Source: CAG-791 sp963591995 (GTDB lineage: Bacteria > Bacillota > Clostridia > Lachnospirales > Lachnospiraceae). Taken from it: a DNA stretch of 35,025 bases. The notes under the pieces are model-generated. The model saw only the letters and a program-made list of their open reading frames with translations, did no database searches and was not told where the DNA came from. This document shows, piece after piece, positions 25,376-33,673 of the stretch. The position numbers and the translations under genes are program-made. Positions within the stretch are counted from its first letter, which is position 1, and the number at the start of each line of letters is the position of its first letter. The stretch spans positions 1 to 35,025 of the forward strand of contig CAVAUJ010000023.1 in the NCBI GenBank assembly GCA_963591995.1, read 5' to 3'.

Positions 25376-25745
25376 ACCATTCTCCCAGCATGAGGGAGGA
25401 CATCATGTAGTGCAGCTCTGCATAAATGGCCATTCCCACAGGATCGTTGAACATACAGCCGGACAGGTAGGCATAAAATTGTGCCACCACATCGGACAGG
25501 ATCTTCGCTTCGGTTCCTTCCAGAACCAGACCACCCATACCTTCCTTGGCACGGATGGCGCTCCAGATCTCTGCCAGACGGAGCAGCCCCACCTGACCGG
25601 TCTCATTCAGTTCGGCTGCCTGATCTGCCGCTGTGCGGCACTCGCTGACTGCTTCAGCCATGACCGTAAGCAGCTGGCTGCGCTGGGCATTTACCGCCCT
25701 GTCAAAAAACATCAGCGGGTTTTTATTCAAAATGTTGAGATTCAT
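25368..25745 (-). CDS. Conserved ICE protein of unknown function, 125 aa
   Basis: Starts MNLNILNKNPLMFFDRAVNA (ATG 25745, AAAGGAGG ten bases upstream). An alternative ATG two codons earlier is too close to the site. It is mostly helical and soluble, with EIWSAIRAKEGMGGLVLEGTEAKIL and a C-terminal FYAYLSGCMFNDPVGMAIYAEL. It occurs regularly between virB4 and the wall hydrolase in Tn1549-like elements as far as I recall, without assigned function. The start lies three bases past the virB4 stop, so it is co-translated. No signal peptide or catalytic motif is seen. Confidence 0.75.
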   Translation of the reverse strand: MNLNILNKNPLMFFDRAVNAQRSQLLTVMAEAVSECRTAADQAAELNETGQVGLLRLAEIWSAIRAKEGMGGLVLEGTEAKILSDVVAQFYAYLSGCMFNDPVGMAIYAELHYMMSSLMLGEWFE

Positions 25746-25747
25746 AA

Positions 25748-28213
25748 TCATTCATCCTCCTTTTTTAATTCTTGAGGTTTGGTGGTCATAATGCGGTAAA
25801 GCTCGGTATTCTTCGGGAAGTGATCCACGAAAGGCAGGATTGTAGAGCCATAAAACAGCAGGCCCTCGCCTTCACCGGAGTGGGTCACATAAGATAATTG
25901 GTGTGTGGAAATGCCCAGCTGCTTGGCGAGGATCTGACGGTCTCCGCCTGCCTGGTTGAGCATATACACGAAGTCGGAATTTTCAAAGATATTTTCCACC
26001 TCGCGGCTGCTCAAAAGGTCTTTGACATTCTGGGTGATACCTGTCGGAATACCGCCCCATTTTCTGAATCGCTTCCAGATTTCCACCGTATAGGCGGCGG
26101 TCTGCTCCTCCTTCAAAAGCAGGTGCATCTCGTCGATGTAGTAGCGGGTAGACTTGTGAGCGGCACGGTTGATGGTAACGCGGTTCCACACCTGATCCTG
26201 TACCACCAGCATACCGATTTTCTTGAGCTGCTTGCCCAGTTCCTTGATGTCATAGCAGACAATCCGGTTATCAATGTCCACATTGCTCTGATGATTGAAC
26301 ACATTCAAAGAACCCGTTACATAGATTTCCAATGCCGTTGCAATGTACTGAGCTTCTTTTTCTTCCTGCTCCCGCAGCAAGTTATAAAGGTCCTCCAAAA
26401 TCGGCATATTCTCCGGCTTCGGGTCATTGAGATATTCGTTGTAAACCAACCGTACACAACGGTCAATAATGGTTTTCTGCACCGGCTGCAAGCCCTCCTT
26501 ACCGCCCACGATCAGCTCACACAAGCTGAGGATAAAGTCAGACTTGAGTGACAGCGGGCTTTCATCATCCGAATAGTCCAGATTCAGATCCATCGGATTG
26601 ATATAGTTGGTTGAAGTAGGTGAGATCTTGATGACCTGCCCATGCAGACGCTCAACAAGAGGTGCGTACTCCGCTTCCGGGTCACAGATAATGACATCAT
26701 CACTGGTAAGCAAAAAACAGTTGGCAATTTCTCGTTTTGCGCTGAAGGACTTACCGGAACCCGGCGTACCCAGAATCAGGCCGTTGGGGTTTTTCAGCAG
26801 CTTTCTGTCCACCATGATGAGGTTGTTGGACAGAGCATTGATGCCGTAGTACAGAGCTTCTTTCCCGTTCTGGAACAGTTCCTGCGTAGTGAAGGGCACA
26901 AAGATAGCTGTGGAACTGGTGGTCAGTCCTCGCTGGATCTCAATCTGATTGAGACCCAGAGGCAGACAGCTCATCAGCCCTTCTTCCTGCTGGAAGTCCA
27001 GCCTGGTCAGCTGACAGTTATACTTCTGGGCAATAGAGCCTGCCTGAAAGATGTTGTTGCCAAGCTGACGGGGATTGTCCGCTGTGTTCAGCACCAGAAA
27101 GGTCAAAAGGAACATCCTCTCGTTGCGGCTCTGCAAATCCTGCAAGAGTTTTTTCGCTTCACTGCCGTAAGTAGCAAGGTCAGATGGAATGATGTCCATG
27201 TCGTATCCGGCACGGACTGCTTTTTTCTGTTCCTCGATCTTGCTGCGGTCCAGGTCGGTAATCTTTCGCTTTACCGTTTTGATGGCTTTCACCTGATCCA
27301 CCGACTGAATGTGCATACTCACAATGAGCGAACTTTCCATATCCAGAAAATCAGCCAACAGACGGTCATTCAGCTCCGGTGCGAGAATCTGCAAAAAAGA
27401 AACAGCCCCGTATTTCTTGCCTATACGGAACTGCTTGCCGGTGCGAAACTCAAAGGAGCTTGGTGCAATAAAATCCTTTGTGGACAGACCGGAAGGAGCC
27501 AGCCAGTCCCATTCAAACTGAAACGGGAGTTGTTCATCCATGTGGAATACCGCATGAAGCTGAAAAAGCCTTTCTTTACCGTCCAGCGTTCTGGCAGCTA
27601 CACCAAGACGCTTGAAGTTATTAAGTATATCTGTCTCAATACGCTCCAGACGGGGCTTGGCGGCTTTGATGCTGTCCGCGTCGATACCAAAGGTCAGATA
27701 TTTGGTCTTGATGAGACCGTTGTTACCTCTGGCCAGCTGATTTTGCAGCATTGTGGTGTATTCCTCGCGGATACTGTCAAAGGCGTCCCTCTGGGGCGGG
27801 ATGGAAATGGAGTTAGCAAAGGTCTCCTCCGATGCCGCAAGGTTCAAAAAAGACAGCTGGAAATGAATCGAGCTGTCAAAATAATTGAGGAAATCACACC
27901 AACCCTCAAAGATTGCCGTCTTATCTTCGTTTTGGGAGAGCTGATAGTTGATGTCCTGAAACTGGATGGTCTTTGTGTAGTGGCTGTCCGATATGCGGCA
28001 GATTCCATCAGGCCACATTCGTTCATAAGGGATACTGTCCTGTGCAGATTTTCCTTTTTTGTCCGTGCGGTTAGCGCGGGCAATGGCCGCTTCGATCTGC
28101 TTCTTATCGGCGCGGGACAGTTTTTTCTTTGTCTTTACCGGCTGCTCAGTTTTTTCCTCGGTTTTTCCGAACATCCGATGCAGCCATTTTTTTATTGCGG
28201 TGAACAATGTCAT
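25748..28213 (-). CDS. VirB4/TraE-type conjugation ATPase
   Basis: 821 aa, the usual size. This is the conserved ATPase that energises type IV secretion channels at the inner face of the membrane. The N-terminal VirB4 domain (residues about 60-400) precedes a RecA-like domain with Walker A GTPGSGKS near residue 483, DDVIICDPEAEYAPLV shortly after, Walker B RYYIDEMHLLL near 688 and the conserved GITQNVKDLLSS. Intact throughout. The ATG at 28213 lies only three bases after AAGGAGG, and a TTG two codons later has better spacing, so the exact start is slightly uncertain. The first 68 nt overlap the end of the PrgI gene, a common arrangement here. Confidence 0.94.
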   Translation of the reverse strand: MTLFTAIKKWLHRMFGKTEEKTEQPVKTKKKLSRADKKQIEAAIARANRTDKKGKSAQDSIPYERMWPDGICRISDSHYTKTIQFQDINYQLSQNEDKTAIFEGWCDFLNYFDSSIHFQLSFLNLAASEETFANSISIPPQRDAFDSIREEYTTMLQNQLARGNNGLIKTKYLTFGIDADSIKAAKPRLERIETDILNNFKRLGVAARTLDGKERLFQLHAVFHMDEQLPFQFEWDWLAPSGLSTKDFIAPSSFEFRTGKQFRIGKKYGAVSFLQILAPELNDRLLADFLDMESSLIVSMHIQSVDQVKAIKTVKRKITDLDRSKIEEQKKAVRAGYDMDIIPSDLATYGSEAKKLLQDLQSRNERMFLLTFLVLNTADNPRQLGNNIFQAGSIAQKYNCQLTRLDFQQEEGLMSCLPLGLNQIEIQRGLTTSSTAIFVPFTTQELFQNGKEALYYGINALSNNLIMVDRKLLKNPNGLILGTPGSGKSFSAKREIANCFLLTSDDVIICDPEAEYAPLVERLHGQVIKISPTSTNYINPMDLNLDYSDDESPLSLKSDFILSLCELIVGGKEGLQPVQKTIIDRCVRLVYNEYLNDPKPENMPILEDLYNLLREQEEKEAQYIATALEIYVTGSLNVFNHQSNVDIDNRIVCYDIKELGKQLKKIGMLVVQDQVWNRVTINRAAHKSTRYYIDEMHLLLKEEQTAAYTVEIWKRFRKWGGIPTGITQNVKDLLSSREVENIFENSDFVYMLNQAGGDRQILAKQLGISTHQLSYVTHSGEGEGLLFYGSTILPFVDHFPKNTELYRIMTTKPQELKKEDE

Positions 28214-28559
28214 ACACCTCCTTATCGAGCATTTCCTGCCGCTTTAATACGGCATAAAAGTTGTTGGTCTGGTAGGGACGCTGCTTGGGACGGATCACAG
28301 CTACTTTGAGAATGTTGCCCACGATCTTTTCCAGCGGCTGTCCATGCTTTTCGTACATAGCCAGCATAAAGAAGGGCAGCATAACCAGCATCATACACAT
28401 AGCCGCTACACTGTTTCCGGTAGGTTTTCTGAGCAAAAAGAAAAGCGGTACGCCAATAAGCGCTCCGCCCGTGAAGCAGATAAGCTGCCGCTTGGTCAGA
28501 TTGAACATGACCTTTGTTTTGACTTTTGTTAAGTCCTTGGGTACGGGTACATAAGCCAA
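28146..28559 (-). CDS. PrgI-family type IV secretion membrane protein
   Basis: 137 aa starting at TTG 28559 (AYVPVPKDLTKVKTKVMF), with AAGGAGG eight bases upstream. The open frame extends further upstream without a ribosome site and into the TrbL gene. Two hydrophobic segments (ICFTGGALIGVPLFFLL and NSVAAMCMMLVMLPFFML) at about 27-45 and 50-68 form a membrane hairpin, followed by a basic cytoplasmic part (AVIRPKQRPYQTNNFYAVLKR). This is the PrgI/VirB3-like pattern that always sits before VirB4 in Gram-positive ICEs. It is thought to anchor the ATPase to the channel. Confidence 0.87.
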   Translation of the reverse strand: MAYVPVPKDLTKVKTKVMFNLTKRQLICFTGGALIGVPLFFLLRKPTGNSVAAMCMMLVMLPFFMLAMYEKHGQPLEKIVGNILKVAVIRPKQRPYQTNNFYAVLKRQEMLDKEVYDIVHRNKKMAASDVRKNRGKN

Positions 28560-28579
28560 TGTGGAAACCTCCTTCCGTT

Positions 28580-29449
28580 TTAGTGCGCCTGAAAGACTGA
28601 TTTGGCGAGACTGCCGGTTTTGAACAGCGTAAAACATAGCAGTACGGTGTAGCCCACGCAGCTCCAGATTGCCATGATGATGTCATCTTCCAGAGCGATG
28701 TTCTGCACCAGCACAGCATAAATTGCCACGCAGACGATAATGAGAAACGCCTGAAAGCCCAGTGCCAGCAGGGATCGGAGGTAATTCTGTCCCATACCGC
28801 CCCATTCTTTGCCCATCATTGCAGCCATTGGAACGGGAGCCACCGAAGTCACAAGGTAGATCTCGATCATACGGCCATAAATAACGATAAAGATACAGAT
28901 ATACAACGCCCACATGGTAATGCCAATAAAGAGGGATTGGAACCACAGTCCGAACAGCGGTCCCAAATCCATTTCCATCAGCCTCGGTTCCAGATCGGTC
29001 ATAACTGAGGAAATGTCAATGGACGCATCCGAATTGATAATCCCTGCCGCCTGCGCCACCACGCTCTGCGCCATATCAAAGACGCCCATCACGATATTCC
29101 ATGTGTTTGTGACAATGAGGATGGCGGCAGCTGATTTGAACACCCACTTGAAAATCATCCAGGTATCCACATCATGCAGGTTGTTCTTGTCTGCAATCAT
29201 CTGGATCAGGTCTACGGTCATAACGATAGCCAGGATCACGCCTGCAATCGGCACCATGATGGAGTTTGACAGATTCTCAATCATATTGAAAATACTGCCA
29301 TTCCATCCCTGTGGGGTCTGTCCTACCTGTACGGATATGTCCGCGACCTGTTGGTTTACACTGTCAAACATCCCCGAAAGGTTGCTCATAATACCGCCCA
29401 CCAGCATTTCTTTCAGCCAATTTGTCAGGGCTTCAAGTAAGAAATCCAT
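28580..29449 (-). CDS. TrbL/VirB6-like polytopic channel protein (CD1112-like)
   Basis: 289 aa with about six membrane segments, including MVPIAGVILAIVMTVDLIQ, FKWVFKSAAAILIVTNTW, LFIGITMWALYICIFIVIYG and ALGFQAFLIIVCVAIYAVLV. The start MDFLLEALTNWLKEML (ATG 29449) has AAAGGAGG upstream. Position between Maff2 and PrgI and the membrane layout identify the VirB6/TrbL-type inner-membrane channel component of the mating apparatus. No truncation is seen. Confidence 0.88.
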   Translation of the reverse strand: MDFLLEALTNWLKEMLVGGIMSNLSGMFDSVNQQVADISVQVGQTPQGWNGSIFNMIENLSNSIMVPIAGVILAIVMTVDLIQMIADKNNLHDVDTWMIFKWVFKSAAAILIVTNTWNIVMGVFDMAQSVVAQAAGIINSDASIDISSVMTDLEPRLMEMDLGPLFGLWFQSLFIGITMWALYICIFIVIYGRMIEIYLVTSVAPVPMAAMMGKEWGGMGQNYLRSLLALGFQAFLIIVCVAIYAVLVQNIALEDDIIMAIWSCVGYTVLLCFTLFKTGSLAKSVFQAH

Positions 29450-29518
29450 ACGGTGTCAACCTCCTTTCCGCCGCCCCCGCAGAGCTACGGGAGCGGCAAG
29501 GATTTCATGCAGGAACGC

Positions 29519-29737
29519 TTAGACAGAGAACAGCCCGGAGAGCAGAGGTACAAGAACCATACCAACAACGGCTACACCAGCACCGGCCATAAGCTGCTTC
29601 ATGCCCTGGGATTTGGCGCCAGGGTTGTCATTGCCATAACCTTCCAACAGGTTGATGACACCCCAGATACCAAGACCAGCACCCAGAGCGATAACGAGAG
29701 TCTGAAGAACGGTAATTGCCTGTTCAAAAAATGCCAT
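29519..29737 (-). CDS. Maff2-family small membrane protein
   Basis: 72 aa with two hydrophobic helices (AITVLQTLVIALGAGLGIWG and AGAGVAVVGMVLVPLLSGLF) separated by a short loop ENLLEG-type region (LLEGYGNDNPGAKSQGMKQ). This is the Maff2 signature. Size and topology resemble VirB2/TrbC pilin-like subunits, so a channel or pilus role is likely but unproven. No clear ribosome site precedes ATG 29737. A perfect AATCATT/AATGATT palindrome lies about 17 nt upstream, and the 215-nt gap back to traG contains only very short open frames. Confidence 0.87.
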   Translation of the reverse strand: MAFFEQAITVLQTLVIALGAGLGIWGVINLLEGYGNDNPGAKSQGMKQLMAGAGVAVVGMVLVPLLSGLFSV

Positions 29738-29953
29738 AAATAATATTAGCCGGAATCATTTGAATGATTAGTTAGGTTTGTTTCATAAGCGCACAAAAGC
29801 CGGAACAATCTGCCCTCGATATATGAGAGCCTGATCCCGGCTGTCCTCCTTTTTCATTATTTTGTTGATGATTGCCCGCTTTGTACGCCAATGGCCTCAA
29901 CAGAGGCAGTTGCGGCAAATAGATACGATCACTCCTTTCTCAGCGGAACCGTA

Positions 29954-30772
29954 TTACACGCCCTCCGTGTCTACTTCATATACATCGCAGACCTCATCAG
30001 GCTTGAGTTTTAGTCTGGCAGACAAAAATGCTTCAATATCAAAGGTATTTCGCTTGTCTGCATCAGCTGTGTATTTGAAATTAGGGTGTCTGGTAATGTC
30101 ATACTTGTCTGAAAGAAACGGACGCACACCGCGCAACTGCAAGATGCACTTGCCGCCATCCATAACTGCCAGCTCGTCCTGGCTCATCAGCTCTTTTCCC
30201 AATTTCTGATAGTTGAGCGAGTGGGAGGTCTCCCGTCCCCGGCTCTCTCCGGTGTTGTAAGTGTCTATGGTCTCCTTTCCCAGAACAGCCGCCAGCTCTT
30301 TCAGCGTTGTTGGCTCTTTGCCACCCAGGAAGATGGAAGTATCCATATTGCCGATGATGGTATCGGCATTATCTTTGTAAATTGCCTTGAGCTGGCTCTG
30401 TGCCTGCAACACCAGACAGGCAGAGATTTCACGGCTTCGGATGGTGGCCACCAGCTTTTCCAGTTTCGGAATCTGCCCGATGTTAGCACACTCATCAATC
30501 AGACAGCGCACATGAACCGGAAGCCTGCCGCCATACACGTCATCGGCCTTTTCACAAAGCAGGTTGAATAACTGGGTGTAGCACATGGAAATGAGAAAGT
30601 TAAAACTGTCATCCGTATCACTCATAATGAGGAACAGAGCCGTTTTTCTGTCTCCCAGCGTATCCAGTTCCAACTCATCGTAGGATGTAACCTCGCGCAG
30701 CTCCGCAATATCAAATACGGCCAGACGCGCACCGCAGGAAATCAAAATTGACTTGGCTGTTTTGCCAGCTGC
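29954..30772 (-). pseudogene. traG: traG/virD4 coupling protein, 3' part only (interrupted)
   Basis: 272 codons of the type IV coupling protein remain, beginning AAGKTAKSILISCGARL and running to the normal end. Walker B (HVRCLIDECANIGQI), the arginine/glutamine stretch ATIRSREISACLVLQAQSQL and LGKELMSQDELAVMDGGKC are intact. The N-terminal membrane anchor and Walker A, roughly the first 330 residues of a usual ~600-aa protein, are missing. Immediately upstream of the alanine codon at 30772 the frame meets an unrelated sequence and a stop at 30781-30779. No proper start with ribosome site is present; a TTG at 30745 opens the remaining frame. The rest of traG probably lies beyond the right edge, on the far side of the nested element. 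Reading is by recalled similarity to intact homologues. Confidence 0.85.
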
Positions 30773-30790
30773 GAATTGTCAAGGACTTTT

Positions 30791-30970
30791 TCATGCTCCC
30801 ACCATTTTCAGCACCTCGTCCTGAATCAATCGCCTGATTTTGTCCTCAAACGTCTCCTTTGCATTCTCGTTGAAATGGAGCTTGACGATATAGGTGGTCT
30901 TGTCGATACGCACCTGCATAGTCGGGCAATCCTGTGTTTCTTCTGTGGTCATGGTCTTGATTTCGGTCAT
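30791..30970 (-). CDS. tnpW: TnpW transposon-encoded protein
   Basis: 59 aa starting MTEIKTMTTEETQD, with the family core VRIDKTTYIVKLHFNENAKE and TFEDKIRRLIQDEV. This is the TnpW pattern known from Clostridial mobilisable transposons, function unknown. The ATG at 30970 has AGGAGG at 30978-30983. It is the last gene of the nested element: its stop lies less than 20 nt from the traG junction. It follows a long inverted repeat that separates it from the primase-helicase. Confidence 0.85.
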   Translation of the reverse strand: MTEIKTMTTEETQDCPTMQVRIDKTTYIVKLHFNENAKETFEDKIRRLIQDEVLKMVGA

Positions 30971-31006
30971 TCAGAATCCTCCTGTGTAAGATGAAATGGG
31001 TACCCT

Positions 31007-31057
31007 TGGCAGGATGGCAGACATTTTCGGGTATCTGAAAGTCTGCCAAGCCTGCCA
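31007..31057. repeat. Bipartite inverted repeat upstream of tnpW
   Basis: TGGCAGG-AT-GGCAGAC (31007-31022) is mirrored by GTCTGCC-AA-GCCTGCCA (31041-31057) around an 18-nt centre. Each arm also contains a direct repeat of GGCAG. It lies between the primase-helicase stop and the tnpW ribosome site. Possible roles are an attenuator, a binding site for an element-encoded regulator, or a single-strand origin. None is proven. Confidence 0.75.
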
Positions 31058-31063
31058 CATGGG

Positions 31064-32929
31064 TCATATGATGAGACTGTAAATGCAGCTTCCGTCTGCG
31101 GATGGTTCGGATTTCAGCCGTTCTCCGAGTCTCGCTTTTGAATCGTTGAGCGTCCGACGGGAAATGCCAAGACTCTTTGCCCTGGCAAGAATATCCCGAT
31201 TGGACGCTTTCGCTCCGTCCCGAAGCATTTCTTCCAAGAGCTTTACGCCCTGTTCCACCTTTGTGGCTTTTGGCGTAACTTCCTTAGCGCCGGACAGGAG
31301 CTGATCGGCGGTGATTTCAACAGCGCCAATCCATGAAAAGCCCTCTGCGTCACCAAGCGTGAATGCGATAGAATCTCCGGCTGGCGCAAGAGAGCTTTTC
31401 TCGTGTGTCAAAACACGAATAGTCGGGTCATCTTTCAGCTTGCCGATAAACAGCGCACTTCTGACGGCTGCTATGATATCCGTGGAGCCAAGCCCCCGCT
31501 GGAGACTGCTCATACCGTTCGCCTTGTTCAGGTGTCCGATCAGAAGAATGGCAGCACGGTTGTCCTGTGCGATATCTCCCAGTCTCCGAAACACAGGGCG
31601 CACTTCGTTGGCTCTGTTCATATCCACATCTGCACCGAGAAATGCCTGTATCGGGTCGATAATCACAAGTCTTGCACCATTCTCGCGGATTGCCTTCTCC
31701 AGCCGTTCATCGGTGAGTGTGAGCGGCTTGTCTCCGTCATCAATGACGAGAATCCTCTCAAGGTCGGCTCCGGCTTCTTCAAGGCGTGGTCGAATGGTAT
31801 CACCTAATCCGTCCTCGGCGGTCTGGTAGATCATGTTGAACGGCTCAATCTCGCCCATGCCTGGAAGCGGCTTTCTGCCGGTGCAGGCTGCCGCAAGCTG
31901 CATGGCGAAATAGGTCTTACCTTCGCCGGGGTTGCCCTGCAAAATGCTTACCTTGCCGAACGGAATATACGGCTTCCAGAGCCATTCCACATTTGTGCTG
32001 ACCACCTCGCTCATGCGAATGACCGGCACGGGCTTTTCGACGACGGCTTCTTTTAAGATGGTATTCTCAGCGTGATACCGCTTGTTCGGAAACTGTTCAG
32101 CATGACAAAGCACCTCGTTCCAATCCTTCATAGCCGATGAGAAGCGAAGCACCTCGATGCCGTCCGGAACAGCCTGTGCTAACCGCATAGCGGCTGTATT
32201 GCCAGCTTCATCATTGTCCGTACAGAGGAATACTTTCTCGATGTCCTTGTTTTCAGAGAGGAAGCGTTCAAGCGCCTTACCGGACACGCCGCCGAGAGAA
32301 ACATAGCTGCGCTGCGTCCACTTATCCGAGTACAGGCAGATGAAGGAAAGCAGGTCAATGGGTGCTTCAAACACGAATAGCTGATTACCGCTCCCGTGAT
32401 AGCAAAAGCCGCAGGATTTATCCGAACCGGACACATCTCTGCGGCTTTGATCTTCTATTCCTCTTGTGTGGGCATATCGTGGGATGCCGTTTTTGTCTCT
32501 GCCGATGAATACGACATTCCTGTGTGCTGCGTCCTCATAGATGTCTCCGGCTTTGAAGAACACATCCAGAAGGGATGGCGCAATCTTTCGCTTCTCTGTG
32601 AGATAACGATACACTGCATCGCTGGTGGCACTTCTTGGCGGCAGACGAAACTGCGGTTCGTCCTTCTCTGGCACATAGCCGGTATCGCCGAGCAGCATGG
32701 CAACCGCTTCCGGGAATGACTTGCCGTAAAACTCCATGACAAAATCTACGGGAAAACCGCCCTTGCTCTGGCTGTGCCGAAACCATTTGTTATCGTGGAC
32801 GGTCAGGCTGTCATGGGCTTTCCATCGAAACTCCCGTCCGCTGCGGATAAGTGTCTCGCCCTGCGAACGAAGAAAATCTTCCAGGTTGACAGCGTTCGCT
32901 CTGTCAATCTGATCTTGTGTGTAATGCAT
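31064..32929 (-). CDS. DUF3991/Toprim primase fused to RepA-like AAA helicase
   Basis: 621 aa. Residues about 1-110 match the DUF3991/CHC2-like primase N-terminus (AVNLEDFLRSQGE, HSQSKGGFPVDFVMEF). A Toprim domain spans about 183-275 with FVFEAPIDLLS (Glu188) and CTDNDEAGN (Asp238, Asp240). From about 306 a RecA/AAA_25 ATPase follows, with Walker A GNPGEGKT at 332-339 and Walker B LVIIDPIQAFLG near 440. The C-terminus looks like a small winged helix (NRDILARAKSLGISRRTLND). Primase and helicase are separate genes in many MobA/MobL elements, so this is probably a fusion. It should start replication of the nested element or of its transferred strand. Start ATG 32929 with GGAGGT upstream. Confidence 0.88.
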   Translation of the reverse strand: MHYTQDQIDRANAVNLEDFLRSQGETLIRSGREFRWKAHDSLTVHDNKWFRHSQSKGGFPVDFVMEFYGKSFPEAVAMLLGDTGYVPEKDEPQFRLPPRSATSDAVYRYLTEKRKIAPSLLDVFFKAGDIYEDAAHRNVVFIGRDKNGIPRYAHTRGIEDQSRRDVSGSDKSCGFCYHGSGNQLFVFEAPIDLLSFICLYSDKWTQRSYVSLGGVSGKALERFLSENKDIEKVFLCTDNDEAGNTAAMRLAQAVPDGIEVLRFSSAMKDWNEVLCHAEQFPNKRYHAENTILKEAVVEKPVPVIRMSEVVSTNVEWLWKPYIPFGKVSILQGNPGEGKTYFAMQLAAACTGRKPLPGMGEIEPFNMIYQTAEDGLGDTIRPRLEEAGADLERILVIDDGDKPLTLTDERLEKAIRENGARLVIIDPIQAFLGADVDMNRANEVRPVFRRLGDIAQDNRAAILLIGHLNKANGMSSLQRGLGSTDIIAAVRSALFIGKLKDDPTIRVLTHEKSSLAPAGDSIAFTLGDAEGFSWIGAVEITADQLLSGAKEVTPKATKVEQGVKLLEEMLRDGAKASNRDILARAKSLGISRRTLNDSKARLGERLKSEPSADGSCIYSLII

Positions 32930-32947
32930 GGTTTACCTCCATATTTG

Positions 32948-32980
32948 CAGAGAGGACACCTTGCGAGACGTCCTCTCCGC
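32948..32980. repeat. Hairpin between the Bro-N-like and primase-helicase genes
   Basis: GCAGAGAGGAC (32948-32957 plus one) pairs with GTCCTCTCCGC (32970-32980) with one mismatch and a loop of about 12 nt. There is no T-run, and the GGAGGT ribosome site of the next gene is outside the stem. It may modulate or process the transcript. Confidence 0.6.
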
Positions 32981-32989
32981 TGTCATCGC

Positions 32990-33646
32990 TTAATCCAGCG
33001 CCAGTGCTTCCAGAAACGGCTCACACGCTTCGTCATTCATCTCTGCAACAAGCGCAAGGGTGGCAAGGAATTCTTCGTTAAGGTCGAAAAGCTGGCTGAT
33101 GGGTGTGCCGTCCTCCAGCGGAAAACCGGAAAGAATACGCTTCGCCATGCGGCGGATTGGATTCTGTTCCTTGTACCAGTCCCGATACGCTCGCTTGTCC
33201 CGCACGGACTTCCCCGATACCTTTTTGCTCTGCTTTTTCTCCGCTTTCCGATGCTTGGGGACAGCTGCGCCTCGGAGAATTCTCGCCTCTTTCTTTGCCT
33301 GAGTCTTTTTGTATTCCTCATATCGGGGCGGAAGCTCCAGCAGAATAAGCAGGCGAATAAAATTGACAGTCGTGCTGTCAGTGTGTACGTGACAAAGGAG
33401 CTTCTCAAAATCCTCCTCTGTAATGGCAGACACCTGCGTAACCTTTCCATTGCTGTTCTTCATGGGGTGCGGAAGCCTGTCGGGGCAATAGCGTGCAACA
33501 GCGTTTCGTCCGTTGGCAAATCCGAGGATTTCCGCTGCGTCCGATCCCATGATTCGAGCACAGTCCTCATCAAAGAAGACTCGCAGTTTTTCGCCGAATA
33601 CCATGAAGGTGACGGAATTGAGATTGAGGTTCTTGTTATTTTCCAT
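32990..33646 (-). CDS. Bro-N-like protein of unknown function
   Basis: 218 aa. Residues about 10-90 resemble the BRO family N-terminal domain (FMVFGEKLRVFFDEDCARIM, AAEILGFANGRNAVARYC, then TEEDFEKLLC), a DNA-binding fold mostly known from phages and large viruses. The middle is very basic (KHRKAEKKQSKKVSGKSVRD) and the C-terminus acidic (TLALVAEMNDEACEPFLEAL). The ATG at 33646 has AAAGGAA upstream. It sits between the MobL relaxase and the primase-helicase, suggesting a role in replication or regulation of the nested element. The Bro-N match is by eye and moderate, with no catalytic motif seen. Confidence 0.7.
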   Translation of the reverse strand: MENNKNLNLNSVTFMVFGEKLRVFFDEDCARIMGSDAAEILGFANGRNAVARYCPDRLPHPMKNSNGKVTQVSAITEEDFEKLLCHVHTDSTTVNFIRLLILLELPPRYEEYKKTQAKKEARILRGAAVPKHRKAEKKQSKKVSGKSVRDKRAYRDWYKEQNPIRRMAKRILSGFPLEDGTPISQLFDLNEEFLATLALVAEMNDEACEPFLEALALD

Positions 33647-33673
33647 AGTGACATATTCCTTTCAAAAATGAGA

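Larger units (their letters stand above)
1725..30772. mobile_element. Tn1549/CTn-like integrative conjugative element, incomplete
   Basis: Relaxase, MobC, VirB4, PrgI, TrbL-like, Maff2, TraG (broken), wall hydrolase, topB and the giant methylase/helicase form the standard conjugation module of Tn1549-like elements, in the usual order. No integrase, excisionase or att site is visible, so both outer ends are undefined. The left limit is set arbitrarily at the oriT-like relic, and the ECF operon may be cargo or flank. The right limit given is the break in traG. The missing part probably continues beyond the nested element. Confidence 0.85.

Noticed and set aside
20769..28309. Long plus-strand frames opposite topB (20769-22376) and virB4 (26642-28309)
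   Set aside because: Antisense shadows of well-recognised genes, with no domain-like sequence.
29738..29953. Short minus-strand frames between traG and Maff2 (for example ATG 29857, MKKEDSRDQALIYRG, 24 codons)
   Set aside because: An AAAGGAGG is present, but inside rather than before this frame, and no start with proper spacing is found. I cannot support a gene.
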